DNA from: Terrabacter tumescens
Lineage (GTDB): Bacteria; Actinomycetota; Actinomycetes; Actinomycetales; Dermatophilaceae
Direction: 5' to 3'
NCBI RefSeq assembly: GCF_014646815.1
Contig: NZ_BMNZ01000001.1
Span: forward strand, 310,001-374,000
Length of the DNA: 64,000 nucleotides
Shown one piece after another: positions 43,340-52,668 of this stretch; position 1 is the first letter of the stretch, and every line of letters begins with the position of its first letter. The notes below the pieces were generated by a model, which saw only the letters and a program-made list of their open reading frames with translations, ran no database searches and was not told the origin of the DNA. The position numbers were made by a program, and so were the translations under genes.

Positions 43340-44296
43340 CTACGTCCGACGACCGAGACCGCGCCGCACCGCAGTGCTCACGGGCCTGATGGCGGAGCCG
43401 ACTCCCGAACCGTGGCCGCCATCAAGGCGGTTCGACCCGGGGACGCTGCGCCGCACGTTCCCCTCCGTCGGCGGCATGACGTCGGACCGGTCGGACGCGA
43501 GCCGGCCGAACAGGGGCCCGACCCAGGCGTCGAAGACCCGCGGGAGCAGCACGAAGCCGAGCCGGGTGACCCGGTCGAAGGCGCCGCCGTGCGTGACCGG
43601 CCGCGGGTGCTCGAGGACGTGGGCCACGAGCCCGCCCGCCTTCTCGGCCGACCACACGACCGGTGGCGGCTGCCCGGCCGGCCCCCCGGCATACGCCGCC
43701 TGTCGGTAGATGGGCGTGTCGATGCCGGGCAGCGAGACGTAGGAGACGTGCAGGCCCGGCACGTCGCGGTTCTCGACGAGCGCCTGCCGCGCGAGCGCGC
43801 GCACGCCCCACTTGCTCACGGTGTAGGCGCCCATCGTAGGGACGGCGATGTGGCCGATCATCGACCCCACGAGCACGACCGAGCCACGGCGCCGGGCGCG
43901 CAGGTGCGGGAGCGCGTGCCGCAGCACGTTGGCCGAGCCCAGCAGGTTGGCCTGCACCACGGCGTCGAAGAGGTCCGCGGACAGCTCCTCGAGTCGCCCG
44001 TAGGCCACGACGCCTGCGCAGCTGACCACGCCGTCCAGGCTCCCCTCGAGCCGCACGACCTGGGCGACCGCACGCGCGACGGCTGCGTCGTCGCGCACGT
44101 CGGCGGGCAGGACCACGACCGACGGGGCGCCGAGGGCGCGGCACTCCTCGGCGGCCCGTCGCAACGGCTCCTCGCCGCGGGCGAGCAGGGCCAGTCGGCG
44201 GCCGCGTCGCGCGAGCTCGTGGGCGGCCGCGAGGCCCACCCCGCTGGACGCGCCCGTGACGAGGACGACCGGCGTCGGGGGAGAGGTCTGGGGCAT
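43340..44296 (-). CDS. SDR-family oxidoreductase
   Basis: A 318-residue short-chain dehydrogenase. VVLVTGASSGVGLAAAHELARRG binds NAD(P); SYAG-type VVSCAGVVAYG and the catalytic YTVSK (with SMIGHIAVPTMG before it) are complete. About 70 extra C-terminal residues are basic and may touch the membrane. ATG 44296 has GGGGAG 7 nt upstream and is preferred to ATG 44326. The substrate is unknown. It is convergent with nnrD and divergent from the FAD oxidoreductase. Confidence 0.85.
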   Translation of the reverse strand: MPQTSPPTPVVLVTGASSGVGLAAAHELARRGRRLALLARGEEPLRRAAEECRALGAPSVVVLPADVRDDAAVARAVAQVVRLEGSLDGVVSCAGVVAYGRLEELSADLFDAVVQANLLGSANVLRHALPHLRARRRGSVVLVGSMIGHIAVPTMGAYTVSKWGVRALARQALVENRDVPGLHVSYVSLPGIDTPIYRQAAYAGGPAGQPPPVVWSAEKAGGLVAHVLEHPRPVTHGGAFDRVTRLGFVLLPRVFDAWVGPLFGRLASDRSDVMPPTEGNVRRSVPGSNRLDGGHGSGVGSAIRPVSTAVRRGLGRRT

Positions 44297-44418
44297 CGCC
44301 GGGCTCCCCGGTGTCGTCGGATCCATGCAGGCGACGTGCCCGGTGCGGGCGTGTCGCAAACGCCCGGTTAGCCCCCGAGGGCAGCGGGTACGGCACGACC
44401 ACCGGACGAGAGGACATC

Positions 44419-46017
44419 GTGACGACGACGGATGCCGTGGTCATCGGCAGCGGGCCCAACGGGCTCGTGGCCGCCAACCTGCTCGTGGACGCCGGCTGGT
44501 CGGTCGTCGTCCTCGAGGAGCAGCAGACTCCCGGGGGCGCCGTCCGAAGCGACGACTCGGTCGCGCCGGGCCACGTCCACGACACCTTCAGCTCGTTCTA
44601 CCCCCTCGCCGCCGGGTCCCCGACGATCCGTGGTCTCGGCCTCGAGGAGCACGGCCTCGAATGGGTCCAGGCGCCCTCCGTGCTCGGCCACGCCTTCCCC
44701 GACGGTCGGTGGGGCGTGCTCCACCGCGACCGGGGAGCGACCGCTGCGGCACTCGACGAGCAGGCCCCCGGCGACGGCGACAGCTGGCTGGCGCTCTGCG
44801 ACACCTGGGACCGCGTCGGGGACGACCTCATCCGCTGCCTGCTCAGCCCGTTCCCTCCCGTGCGCGGGGGTGCGGGGCTGGGGCGCCAGGTCCTGAGGCC
44901 CGGGGGCATGGAGCTGGTGCGCGAGATGCTCATGCCTGCCCGCAGCCTGACGGAGAAGCTCTTCCGCGGCGAGGCCGCCCGCATGCTCGTCGCGGGCAAC
45001 TCGGCCCACGCCGACATCGGGCTCGAGTCGCCCGGCTCAGCCGCCATGGGACTCCTGCTCGCCCTGCTCGGGCAGACCGTGGGCTTCCCGGTCCCGCGTG
45101 GCGGTGCCGGCGAGCTCTCGGCGGCCATGGTCCGTCGCCTCGAGTCCCGCGGAGGCGAGATGTGCCTCGGGGAACGAGCCGAGGGCGTACGCGTGCAGGA
45201 CGGTCGCGCGGTCGCCGTGCGGACTGCGTCCCGTGAGCTCTCCGTCCGACGGGCCGTCCTCGCCGACGTGTCAGCGCCTGCGCTCTACGGCGGCCTCGTG
45301 CCGTGGGACCAGCTTCCGACCAGGCTGCGGCATCGCATGGGCCGTTTCGAGTGGGACCCCTCGACGGTCAAGGTGGACTGGGCCCTCGACGCCGCCGTCC
45401 CGTGGGCGGGTGCGCCCGAGCTGTCACCGGGCACCGTGCACATCGCGGACTCGCTGGACGGACTGAGCCTCTCGGGGAGCCAGGTCGCCGCCGGACTCGT
45501 GCCGGAGCAGCCGTTCCTCCTCGTCGGCCAGATGGGCGTCGCCGACCCAAGCCGGGTGCCGTTGGGGCACGAGGCCCTGTGGGCGTACACCCATGTGCCA
45601 CAACGAGTTCGGGGTGATGCGGGGGCCGGCAGGTCCGACCTGCGCGGGGTGCGTGGCACCTGGGACGAGGCGGACCTAGACGCGATGGCCGAGCGCATGG
45701 AGCAGCGCATCGAGAGCCGCGCCCCGGGCTTCCGGGACCGCATCATCGCCCGTCGGGTGCTCGGTCCGCGCGAGCTCGAGGCCCGCGACGCCAATCTCGT
45801 GGGAGGCGCCATCAACGGTGGCACCGCCGGTCTGCACCAGCAGCTCGTCTTCCGCCCCGTCGCGGGTTCCGGACGGCCCGAGACACCGGTCAAGGGGCTC
45901 TACCTCGCATCGGCCTCGGCCCATCCCGGCGGCGGCGTGCACGGCGCGTGCGGCGCCAATGCCGCCCGAGCCGCCCTGTGGCAACACAAGATCCGATCCC
46001 CCTGGAGGCGCACATGA
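44419..46017 (+). CDS. Phytoene-desaturase-like FAD oxidoreductase
   Basis: A 532-residue amine-oxidase/CrtI-type flavoprotein. The FAD loop AVVIGSGPNGLVAANLLVDAGW and EEQQTPGGAVRSD are at the N-terminus, and the C-terminal SASAHPGGGVHGACGANAARAAL closes the FAD site. No crtB, crtE or other carotenoid gene is near, so it probably acts on another lipid-like substrate. GTG 44419 follows GAGAGGA. It overlaps the SRPBCC gene by 4 nt, and that partner could bind the substrate. Confidence 0.85.
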   Translation: MTTTDAVVIGSGPNGLVAANLLVDAGWSVVVLEEQQTPGGAVRSDDSVAPGHVHDTFSSFYPLAAGSPTIRGLGLEEHGLEWVQAPSVLGHAFPDGRWGVLHRDRGATAAALDEQAPGDGDSWLALCDTWDRVGDDLIRCLLSPFPPVRGGAGLGRQVLRPGGMELVREMLMPARSLTEKLFRGEAARMLVAGNSAHADIGLESPGSAAMGLLLALLGQTVGFPVPRGGAGELSAAMVRRLESRGGEMCLGERAEGVRVQDGRAVAVRTASRELSVRRAVLADVSAPALYGGLVPWDQLPTRLRHRMGRFEWDPSTVKVDWALDAAVPWAGAPELSPGTVHIADSLDGLSLSGSQVAAGLVPEQPFLLVGQMGVADPSRVPLGHEALWAYTHVPQRVRGDAGAGRSDLRGVRGTWDEADLDAMAERMEQRIESRAPGFRDRIIARRVLGPRELEARDANLVGGAINGGTAGLHQQLVFRPVAGSGRPETPVKGLYLASASAHPGGGVHGACGANAARAALWQHKIRSPWRRT

Positions 46018-46472
46018 GCACCACGACCCGGACGATCCACGCCACGCCTGACGCCGTCTTCGACGTGCTGTCCGATGGCTGGAGCTACAGCCAGTGGGTG
46101 GTCGGGGCCTCGCGCGTGCGAGACGTCACGCCCGGCTGGCCGGCGGAGGGCTCCCACATCCACCACTCCGTGGGTGCCTGGCCGATGCTCATCGACGACG
46201 CGACGACCGTCCGCGCCTGCGAGCGTCCGGCCCTCCTCGAGCTGACGGTGCGCGCCTGGCCCTCGGGGGAGGGCATCGTGCGGATCTCGTGTCGCCCCAA
46301 CGGTGCCGGCACCGACGTGACGATGGAGGAGGACGCCACCAAGGGCCCTGCGACCCTGTTCCCCAAGGCCGCTCGGGATCTCGTGCTCGACCGCCGCAAC
46401 CGGGAGTCCCTGCAACGGCTGGCGATCCTCGCGGAGCGGGCCTCGGCAGGGGTGGACCGCTCCGCGCCCTGA
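46014..46472 (+). CDS. SRPBCC-family protein
   Basis: A 152-residue helix-grip protein (MSTTTRTIHATPDAVFDVLSD, WVVGASRVRDVTPGWPAEGS, TDVTMEEDATKGPATLFP, LDRRNRESLQRLAILAE), a lipid-binding fold. Its ATG overlaps the stop of the FAD oxidoreductase (ATGA), with GGAGG upstream. The coupling suggests it works on the same hydrophobic compound. No catalytic residues can be named. Confidence 0.82.
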   Translation: MSTTTRTIHATPDAVFDVLSDGWSYSQWVVGASRVRDVTPGWPAEGSHIHHSVGAWPMLIDDATTVRACERPALLELTVRAWPSGEGIVRISCRPNGAGTDVTMEEDATKGPATLFPKAARDLVLDRRNRESLQRLAILAERASAGVDRSAP

Positions 46473-46498
46473 CCGCTCCGCACCCTGACCGACCCGCC

Positions 46499-47231
46499 TC
46501 AGCCGGCGAGCGACGTGCTCTGGTCGAGCTCGCTGAGGAAGTGCGCGAACCCGCCCGGCGCGCCCACGCATACGACCGGATGTCCGAAGGTGCAGGGCGT
46601 CGGAGGCCACGCAGGTGCCGCCCGAGGCGCGCACGCGCTCGACGAGACCCACGTCCTCGTGCAGGACGAGGGCCTCGAAGCCGCCACACTCCACGTAGCT
46701 CGACAGGCGCACGCCGAGGTTGGCGCCATGGACGTGGTGGTGCCCCTCGCGGAGCTGGTGGAGCGATCGCCATCGCGCCAGGACGGCAGGGTCGAGGTCG
46801 TGGTGGTCGGGCTCGACCGTGCCGGTCACGAGGTCCACCCCGGCATCGGCCAGGATCGCCTGGCGCACGAGCCAGTCGGCGGGGACGGCGCAGTCCGCGT
46901 CGGTGTTGGCCACCCAGTGGCGACCGCGCTCCGTGGCCGGCACCCAGTCCGTCGCGGACGCGACGCCCTGCGCCCGAGCGGCACCGACGTTGCGACAGCC
47001 CACCTCGACGAAGCGCACGTCCGCGTGTCGACGGGCGACGTCACGCGACCCGTCGGTGCACGCGTCGAGCACCAGCGTCACGTCCACCGCGATGGCCGGG
47101 CGCGCGCGGCGGAGCTCGGCCACGGCGGCGTCGAGCGTCGAGAGCGTGCGGGGCAGCAGCTCCTCCTCGTCGTTGGCGGGTACGACGACGTGCACGTGCG
47201 TCAGGTCTCCGGTTGGTGCAGCGGCGCTCAC
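46499..47231 (-). pseudogene. Family 2 glycosyltransferase with a frameshift near the 3' end
   Basis: Starts at GTG 47231 overlapping the PIG-L gene stop. The GT-A fold is clear: VHVVVPANDEEELLPRTL, then DACTDGSRDVA, VANTDADCAVPADW (DxD-type metal motif) and LHEDVGLVERVRASGG. Around 46555-46566 the frame changes: RTSGRMRGRA continues as unrelated residues, while the next frame reads APGGFAHFLSELDQS and stops at 46499. The span is 733 bp, not a multiple of three, so there is one extra base (or two missing) in a GC-rich run. It could be a real mutation or a sequencing error. Confidence 0.7.
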
Positions 47232-48604
47232 GACGACCCCGCCCGGTGCGCCGCGGTGCGGGAGAGCACGTCCAGCCGGAAGTCGTCCTCGACGTGCGTC
47301 ACGACGACGGGCGTCCGGGAGGCATCGCGCCAGATCTCGTGCACGCGTGCCCCGTCGAGTGGCCAGCCGCGCACCGGGTGCCGCCAGTGGCAGAGCACGA
47401 CCGCACCGTCCTCGTCCAACGAGGCCTCGACGCGAGCGACCAGCTGCCGCAGGCGTTTCGGGCTGAGGAAGTAGCCCACCTCGGAGACGACGACGAGGTC
47501 GAAGCGGCCGTCCGGCCACTCCTCGGGGACGCGCCGCTGCTCGACGGACACCGCGCCGACGCCATCCGCCGAGTCGAGGAGCTGCCGCGCGGCACGGGTC
47601 GCGCTGGCGCTCTCGTCGACGACGGTGAGCCGGTCGCACCGCCGGGACAGCTCTGCGGCGAGCGCTCCGACTGAGCCGCCGACCTCGAGGGCGCGTGAGT
47701 AGCGGCGACGGGGGAGCGCGGCCAGGGTGACGTTCCGCTTGCGCTGCTCGTACCAGCTCGTGCGCACCTCCCACGGGTCGTCGGCCGAGTCGTGGAGTCG
47801 CTCCAGGGTGTCGTCGCGCACGGGCCCGAGCCGGAGGTAAACCTCGACGTCCCGGCGGAAGTGCTCGAGCATGCCATCGTGGAGCACGGCCTCGTCTCCT
47901 GCGGCGTCCGAGAGCGGAGCCACCTGGGTCCGGTGCAGGGCCACGGCCGCGTCCTTCGCCGCTCGCGCCTCGTCGGGCAGGGGCAGCACCTGGAGGTCGG
48001 CCCACGGCGCCTGCGCCGGCTCGCACCAGTGCCAGAGCCAGACGGGGTACTCCCACAGCGTCGCGTCGGTGCGCCACGCGGCCACGGCCGCCGCGCGCCC
48101 GGCGGCGTCGTGGTCGGAGTGGCCGTCGGCGCGCCAGGGAGCCACGAGCAGCGTGCTGCCGCCGTCCTCCCCGACGACGTCGACGAGGGCCGTCACGACG
48201 GCGTCCGCGTGGTCGTGGACCGACCCGTCGGGCAGGCCCAGCCGCTGCAGCGTCCCGTCCGGGGCCAGGCGGCGCAGGGCTGCGCGGGACTCCTCGACCC
48301 GGAGCCGGGCCAAGTCATCCGGACTCGTCGAGGGCGACCCTGGGTGCGATCCCTCGCCGTCCGTCAGCAGCACGACGACGACCTCGCGGCCGTCCCGCGC
48401 CGTCTGGTGGATGAGACCGCCGGCGCCCAGCGTCTCGTCGTCCGGGTGGGCCGCCACGACGATCAGGCGCCGAACGCCGGTCTCGGCCGGGCGACCCACG
48501 CGGACCGCGTGATCCCACTCGGGACTCTCGCGCCAGCGGGCCTCGGGGGTGCCGGCCTCGGAATGGGTGAAGTCCCGGGCCGGACTACCGGGTGCCGTCA
48601 CCAC
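47228..48604 (-). CDS. Fused PIG-L deacetylase and SAM-dependent methyltransferase
   Basis: A 458-residue two-domain protein. Residues 45-235 are a LmbE/PIG-L zinc deacetylase (VVAAHPDDETLGAGG; APWRADGHSDHDAAG), which removes acetyl from amino sugars in other members. Residues 260-440 are a NodS-type methyltransferase (ALEVGGSVGALAAELSRRC, FDLVVVSEVGYFLSPKRL). It overlaps both neighbours (acyl-CoA dehydrogenase and glycosyltransferase) by a few bases, so the three are one coupled operon. GTG 48604 or 48601 is the start. A role in making a modified glycoconjugate is inferred. Confidence 0.87.
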   Translation of the reverse strand: MVTAPGSPARDFTHSEAGTPEARWRESPEWDHAVRVGRPAETGVRRLIVVAAHPDDETLGAGGLIHQTARDGREVVVVLLTDGEGSHPGSPSTSPDDLARLRVEESRAALRRLAPDGTLQRLGLPDGSVHDHADAVVTALVDVVGEDGGSTLLVAPWRADGHSDHDAAGRAAAVAAWRTDATLWEYPVWLWHWCEPAQAPWADLQVLPLPDEARAAKDAAVALHRTQVAPLSDAAGDEAVLHDGMLEHFRRDVEVYLRLGPVRDDTLERLHDSADDPWEVRTSWYEQRKRNVTLAALPRRRYSRALEVGGSVGALAAELSRRCDRLTVVDESASATRAARQLLDSADGVGAVSVEQRRVPEEWPDGRFDLVVVSEVGYFLSPKRLRQLVARVEASLDEDGAVVLCHWRHPVRGWPLDGARVHEIWRDASRTPVVVTHVEDDFRLDVLSRTAAHRAGSS

Positions 48605-49659
48605 GGCGGTCCGGTCCGGTCGCCGTCGAGCAGGAGTCGCCCGAGGGCCGCCTCGTCACGCTCGGCATGCTCCTGGCGGAGGTAGAGCTGGAGGTCCGCC
48701 ACCCGTCCGGCGTGGTCGTCCTCGAGGGCGAGCGGCGCGGGGCCGGTCGCGTGGCCGACGCGTTCGAGCACCGTCTCCGCGGCCCGGGCCACGACGTGGC
48801 GGACGCGGAGCGCGAGCGCCGAGCCGTCGGGCCCGGTCGCCCGCCCGTCGTCGACGCGCACCGCTGCGTCGGCCAGCGTCGCCCTCGCCGCCCAGAGAGC
48901 GGCATCGACCGCGCCGAGATGCATCTGCGCGATCTGGTCGGGCTCACGTCCGCCGCCGACGAGCCGGCGCGCGACCCCGACCGCGCCACCGAACCAGATC
49001 GCCGCGACCCCCATGGCGCCCCAGGCGAACCCGGGCCTCTCGAGGTACCACCCGGTCGGCCCGACGGGGGCGGCCCTGCTGTGCTCGAACGCCACGGGTC
49101 CGCTCATCACCGTCGGGAGGCCGCGGGCGAACCACGCCGCAGGCTGGACCGTCACGCCGTTGTCCTGACCCAGCGGGACGGCATACAACCTCCGCGTCGT
49201 CTCCCCGTCCCACGCGGTGACGAGGGCGTGCGAGAGGGTGCCCGCGAGCGAGCACCACGGCTTGGTGCCGTCGAGACGCGCACCGAGGGCGCCGTCGGCC
49301 CCGTCGTCCGTCGCGGTCAGCCGCACCCCGGGTCCCTCCGCCGCGAAGACGCCCCACGTCGCCGCCTCGGTGGTGTCCGGGACCGCGTGGCCGGCCGAGC
49401 GTGCCTCGGCGAGGATCGACAGCGCGTCGAGGTGCGGCTCGACGGCGCGGGCGGCCGTCAGGCTCACGGCGGCGACCGACGCGAGTGAGGTCCACAACGC
49501 AGCGGTCTCGCCGCGCCCGGGCAGCGGGAAGGCGCTCGGGTGGCGCTGTACGAGCGCGAGTGCGGTGAGCGGATCGGCGTGCGGGTCGAGGTCGGCGAGC
49601 ACCGCCTCGACGGTCTCGTCGCCCTGTGGTTCGTCAGCCAGGCGCACGGGCCGCACCAT
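48598..49659 (-). CDS. Acyl-CoA-dehydrogenase-like protein
   Basis: A 353-residue protein with the acyl-CoA dehydrogenase layout in reduced form: a helical N-terminus, a middle beta domain (TTEAATWGVFAAEGPGVRLTA, DGTKPWCSLAGTLSHALVTA) and a C-terminal helical domain (RPGFAWGAMGVAAIWFGGAVG). The usual catalytic glutamate is not obvious, so it may use another base or an unusual substrate. It is the first gene of the operon with PIG-L/methyltransferase and glycosyltransferase. ATG 49659 has GGAG upstream. Confidence 0.75.
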   Translation of the reverse strand: MVRPVRLADEPQGDETVEAVLADLDPHADPLTALALVQRHPSAFPLPGRGETAALWTSLASVAAVSLTAARAVEPHLDALSILAEARSAGHAVPDTTEAATWGVFAAEGPGVRLTATDDGADGALGARLDGTKPWCSLAGTLSHALVTAWDGETTRRLYAVPLGQDNGVTVQPAAWFARGLPTVMSGPVAFEHSRAAPVGPTGWYLERPGFAWGAMGVAAIWFGGAVGVARRLVGGGREPDQIAQMHLGAVDAALWAARATLADAAVRVDDGRATGPDGSALALRVRHVVARAAETVLERVGHATGPAPLALEDDHAGRVADLQLYLRQEHAERDEAALGRLLLDGDRTGPPW

Positions 49660-49866
49660 CACGACGGCTCCGCGGTCGCGGCGGACGAGGCGACGGTAGG
49701 AAGGGTCACGAGCGACACATACCCAGGGTCCACCGAAGGCCGGCGAGGTCCGGCGCACGCTGGGAAACTGGTGGGGCCCGGCCAGCGTGCGGCCTGCGCC
49801 CAGCGTCCTTTCAGGCGCGTCTGTCAGACATGGCCGGTCAGACAAACGTTGGGGGAGGGACTGCCC

Positions 49867-52668
49867 GTGTGCGGCATCGCCGGCTACTTCGGCCTCGGCC
49901 CGGACCGTGGGCTGCTCGAGCGGATGGGCGCGGCGCAGCGGCACCGCGGACCGGACGACCAGGGCACTTTCGTGGACGGTCCCGTCGGTCTGGCCCACCA
50001 GCGCCTGTCGATCATCGACCGTGAGGGCGGGCGTCAGCCCATGGCCACGGCCGACGGGCGCTTCGTCCTCGCGTACAACGGCGAGGTCTACAACTACCGG
50101 GCGCTGCGCGCCCAGCTCGAGGCGGAGTCGCGCACGTTCGTGACGCAGAGCGACACCGAGGTCGTGCTGCAGGCGTATGCCGCGTGGGGGGCCGACGCCT
50201 TCGACCGGTTCAACGGGATGTTCGCCCTCGCCGTCTGGGACCGCGACGAGCAGACCCTGACCCTGGCCCGCGACCACTTCGGGATCAAGCCGCTGCACCT
50301 CAGCCGGGTGACGCCTCAGGACGACGGCGCGGGCGGGTCGGGCGGGACCGGCGAGGCGTGGCTCTTCGCGAGCGAGATCAAGCCGATCCTCGCCACCGGC
50401 CTGCGGGACCCGGCGCCCGACGAGCGCACGATCTACCGCTACCTGCGCCACCGGGTGCACGACGACGGGGCGTCGACCTTCTTCGAGGGCATCGAGCGGC
50501 TGCTGCCGGGGGAGATGGCCACGATCAGCGCGCGCGGTCTCGAACGGCGCCAGTTCGCCACCCTGCAGCAGGATCTCGTCGCGACCCGTCCGCCGGCCAC
50601 CGGCGCGGGTCCCGAGACCGTCGCTGCGATGCGAGAGGGGCTCAAGGAGTCCATCGCGCTGCGGCTGCGCGCCGACGTGCCCGTGGGCACCTCCCTGTCC
50701 GGCGGCCTCGACAGCTCGGCGATCGCCGTCGGCATCGACCGGCTGCTCACTGCGCACGACGACTCGGCCGTGGCCGTCGGTCACCGTCAGCAGACCTTCT
50801 CGGCGGTCTTCTCGGGCTACCGCAACGACGAGGAGCGCTGGGTCGACGACGCGGTCGCCGCCTGCTCGGACCGGGTCGAGTCGCACCGCGTGCGGCCCAC
50901 GTCCGACGAGATGTTCGCCGACCTGGCCGACTTCGTGCGGACGCAGGAGGAGCCGGTCGTCTCGACGGGGCCGTACGCGCAGTACCGGGTCATGAAGGAG
51001 GCGAGCCGTCACGTCACCGTCATGCTCGACGGGCAGGGCGCCGACGAGATGCTCGCCGGCTACGTGCCCCAGACCGTGACGCACCTGCGCGACCTGCTGG
51101 CACGCGACCGCCGGGCGGGCATCGCCGAGGCGTTCGCCACCCGTGACGTGCTGGGCACCGTGGTGCGGGCGCGGCTGCGGACCCGCATCCGTGGCGGTGG
51201 ATCCTTCGGCGAGCTGCTGCGACCGGAGTTCGTCGCGGACCACGCCGACGACAGCTATGCCGTGGCCGGGGCGGACCTGCGCCACCGGCTCGTCCACGAC
51301 CTCTTCGTCGCGTCCCTTCCGGCGCTGCTGCGCTACGAGGACCGCAACTCCATGCGCTTCTCCGTCGAGGGGCGCGTGCCCTTCCTCGACCCGCAGCTGG
51401 TGCGCACCGTCTTCGCCATGCCCGACGACGCCATCATCAGTGGGGGCTGGAACAAGGCTGTCCTGCGGGACGCGGAGCAGGACGTCCTGCCGCCGTCGAT
51501 CACGCGGCGCCGCAACAAGATCGGGTTCACCACGCCGCAGAACGAGTGGTTCCACGAGCAGCGCGAGCAGATCTACCGGGTGTTCCTGTCGGAGTCGTTC
51601 TCGCGCCGCCCGTACTTCGACCAGGCGGAGGTGCTCAGCGCGTTCGACCTGTGGCTGAGCGGCCGAGGGTCGCTGGATTCGATGGCCTTCTGGCGCATCC
51701 TCAACCTCGAGCTCTGGCTGCGCGAGTTCATCGACCCACGACCCGAGCCTGACGAGTCGGCCCGGCCCGCAACGGTTTCCACGCTCGGGACCAGCCGCGG
51801 CACGGGGGTCGACCTCGTGCTCTCCGACGGCTCGCTGGCGCGCCAGCACCTGGTCGGCGCGCCCCGCGTCACCGACCAGGACGACCTGACGAGCCTCGTC
51901 GTCGAGCACGTCACCGCGTACCTCGACGTGCTGGGGGACGAGCGACCGGCCGGGGCCCGGTCCCGGCGGTGGTACGTGTTCGTCTCCGGGGAGGTCGTGG
52001 CCACGACGCAGCACCGGACGTTCGACGTCTGGGACATCCCGGTGACCCGCATCGCGCGGCTGCTCAGCCGGCACGCCACCCGCACTGGTGCAGGCGTCGG
52101 TTTCGGTTCGCCCTTCGCGATGCAGCTCGCGATCGACGAGGTGGGCCTGCCCCGCCTGCTCACCGCCGCGGCGGCGGATGCCGCGGGACGACTGGTGGGG
52201 CGCCGTGGCCTCTTCGACACCGTGGTCGGCAGCATCGTGGCGGGCAGAGACGAGCGCGCCGTCGACGGACCGAATCAGGGTTCCGCACGCGCAGCCAACA
52301 CGTCGATCAGGCTCGCCCCCAAGGACCCCGCAGCCGTGGCAGCCCTACTCAGCAAGGCCCTTCGTCAGGCCCTGCCGGACGAGCTCGCCGCCACGTTCTG
52401 CGGCACGGTCGTGGTCGACGCGGACGATCGCGGGTGCACCGTCCTCGGCACGGACGCAGCGACCGCCGTCGCCCGTCTGGAGCAGATGTTCGCCGACGAC
52501 CCGTGGGGTCGGGGCGCCGGGCAGACACCCCTCGCCCTCGTCCTCGACGACCGTCGCGTCGCCTCGGCCGAGCCACGGGGTCGAGACCACCAGCGGCAGG
52601 CGTCGGTCTCGCCGCTGTCGGTGCCGGCGCGAGCTCGTGTCGGCCACTCGACCGGACGGCCGGGATGA
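49867..52668 (+). CDS. asnB: Asparagine synthetase (glutamine-hydrolysing) fused to an F420-ligase-like domain
   Basis: A 933-residue protein. After Met1 comes the Ntn glutaminase cysteine (CGIAGYFG) with RHRGPDDQG and YNGEVYNY; the ATP-pyrophosphatase loop LSGGLDSSAIAVG lies near residue 278. The AsnB part ends near 640. From about 645 to 920 a second domain reads DDLTSLVVEHVTAYLD, GVGFGSPFAMQLAIDEVG, GRRGLFDTVVGSIVAG and NTSIRLAPKDPAAVA, which I recognise as F420-0:gamma-glutamyl ligase-like. So it may amidate and then glutamylate or ligate an acceptor other than aspartate. GTG 49867 has GGGGGAGGG upstream. It heads an operon with the next two genes. Confidence 0.87.
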   Translation: MCGIAGYFGLGPDRGLLERMGAAQRHRGPDDQGTFVDGPVGLAHQRLSIIDREGGRQPMATADGRFVLAYNGEVYNYRALRAQLEAESRTFVTQSDTEVVLQAYAAWGADAFDRFNGMFALAVWDRDEQTLTLARDHFGIKPLHLSRVTPQDDGAGGSGGTGEAWLFASEIKPILATGLRDPAPDERTIYRYLRHRVHDDGASTFFEGIERLLPGEMATISARGLERRQFATLQQDLVATRPPATGAGPETVAAMREGLKESIALRLRADVPVGTSLSGGLDSSAIAVGIDRLLTAHDDSAVAVGHRQQTFSAVFSGYRNDEERWVDDAVAACSDRVESHRVRPTSDEMFADLADFVRTQEEPVVSTGPYAQYRVMKEASRHVTVMLDGQGADEMLAGYVPQTVTHLRDLLARDRRAGIAEAFATRDVLGTVVRARLRTRIRGGGSFGELLRPEFVADHADDSYAVAGADLRHRLVHDLFVASLPALLRYEDRNSMRFSVEGRVPFLDPQLVRTVFAMPDDAIISGGWNKAVLRDAEQDVLPPSITRRRNKIGFTTPQNEWFHEQREQIYRVFLSESFSRRPYFDQAEVLSAFDLWLSGRGSLDSMAFWRILNLELWLREFIDPRPEPDESARPATVSTLGTSRGTGVDLVLSDGSLARQHLVGAPRVTDQDDLTSLVVEHVTAYLDVLGDERPAGARSRRWYVFVSGEVVATTQHRTFDVWDIPVTRIARLLSRHATRTGAGVGFGSPFAMQLAIDEVGLPRLLTAAAADAAGRLVGRRGLFDTVVGSIVAGRDERAVDGPNQGSARAANTSIRLAPKDPAAVAALLSKALRQALPDELAATFCGTVVVDADDRGCTVLGTDAATAVARLEQMFADDPWGRGAGQTPLALVLDDRRVASAEPRGRDHQRQASVSPLSVPARARVGHSTGRPG

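Noticed and set aside
44311-44418. Upstream start for the FAD oxidoreductase
   Set aside because: The extra residues are Arg-rich and not conserved; GTG 44419 has a good ribosome site directly before the FAD motif.
48598-52074. A 1158-codon minus-strand frame across asnB
   Set aside because: Only the last 353 codons (from 49659) encode a real protein. The rest is the shadow of asnB.
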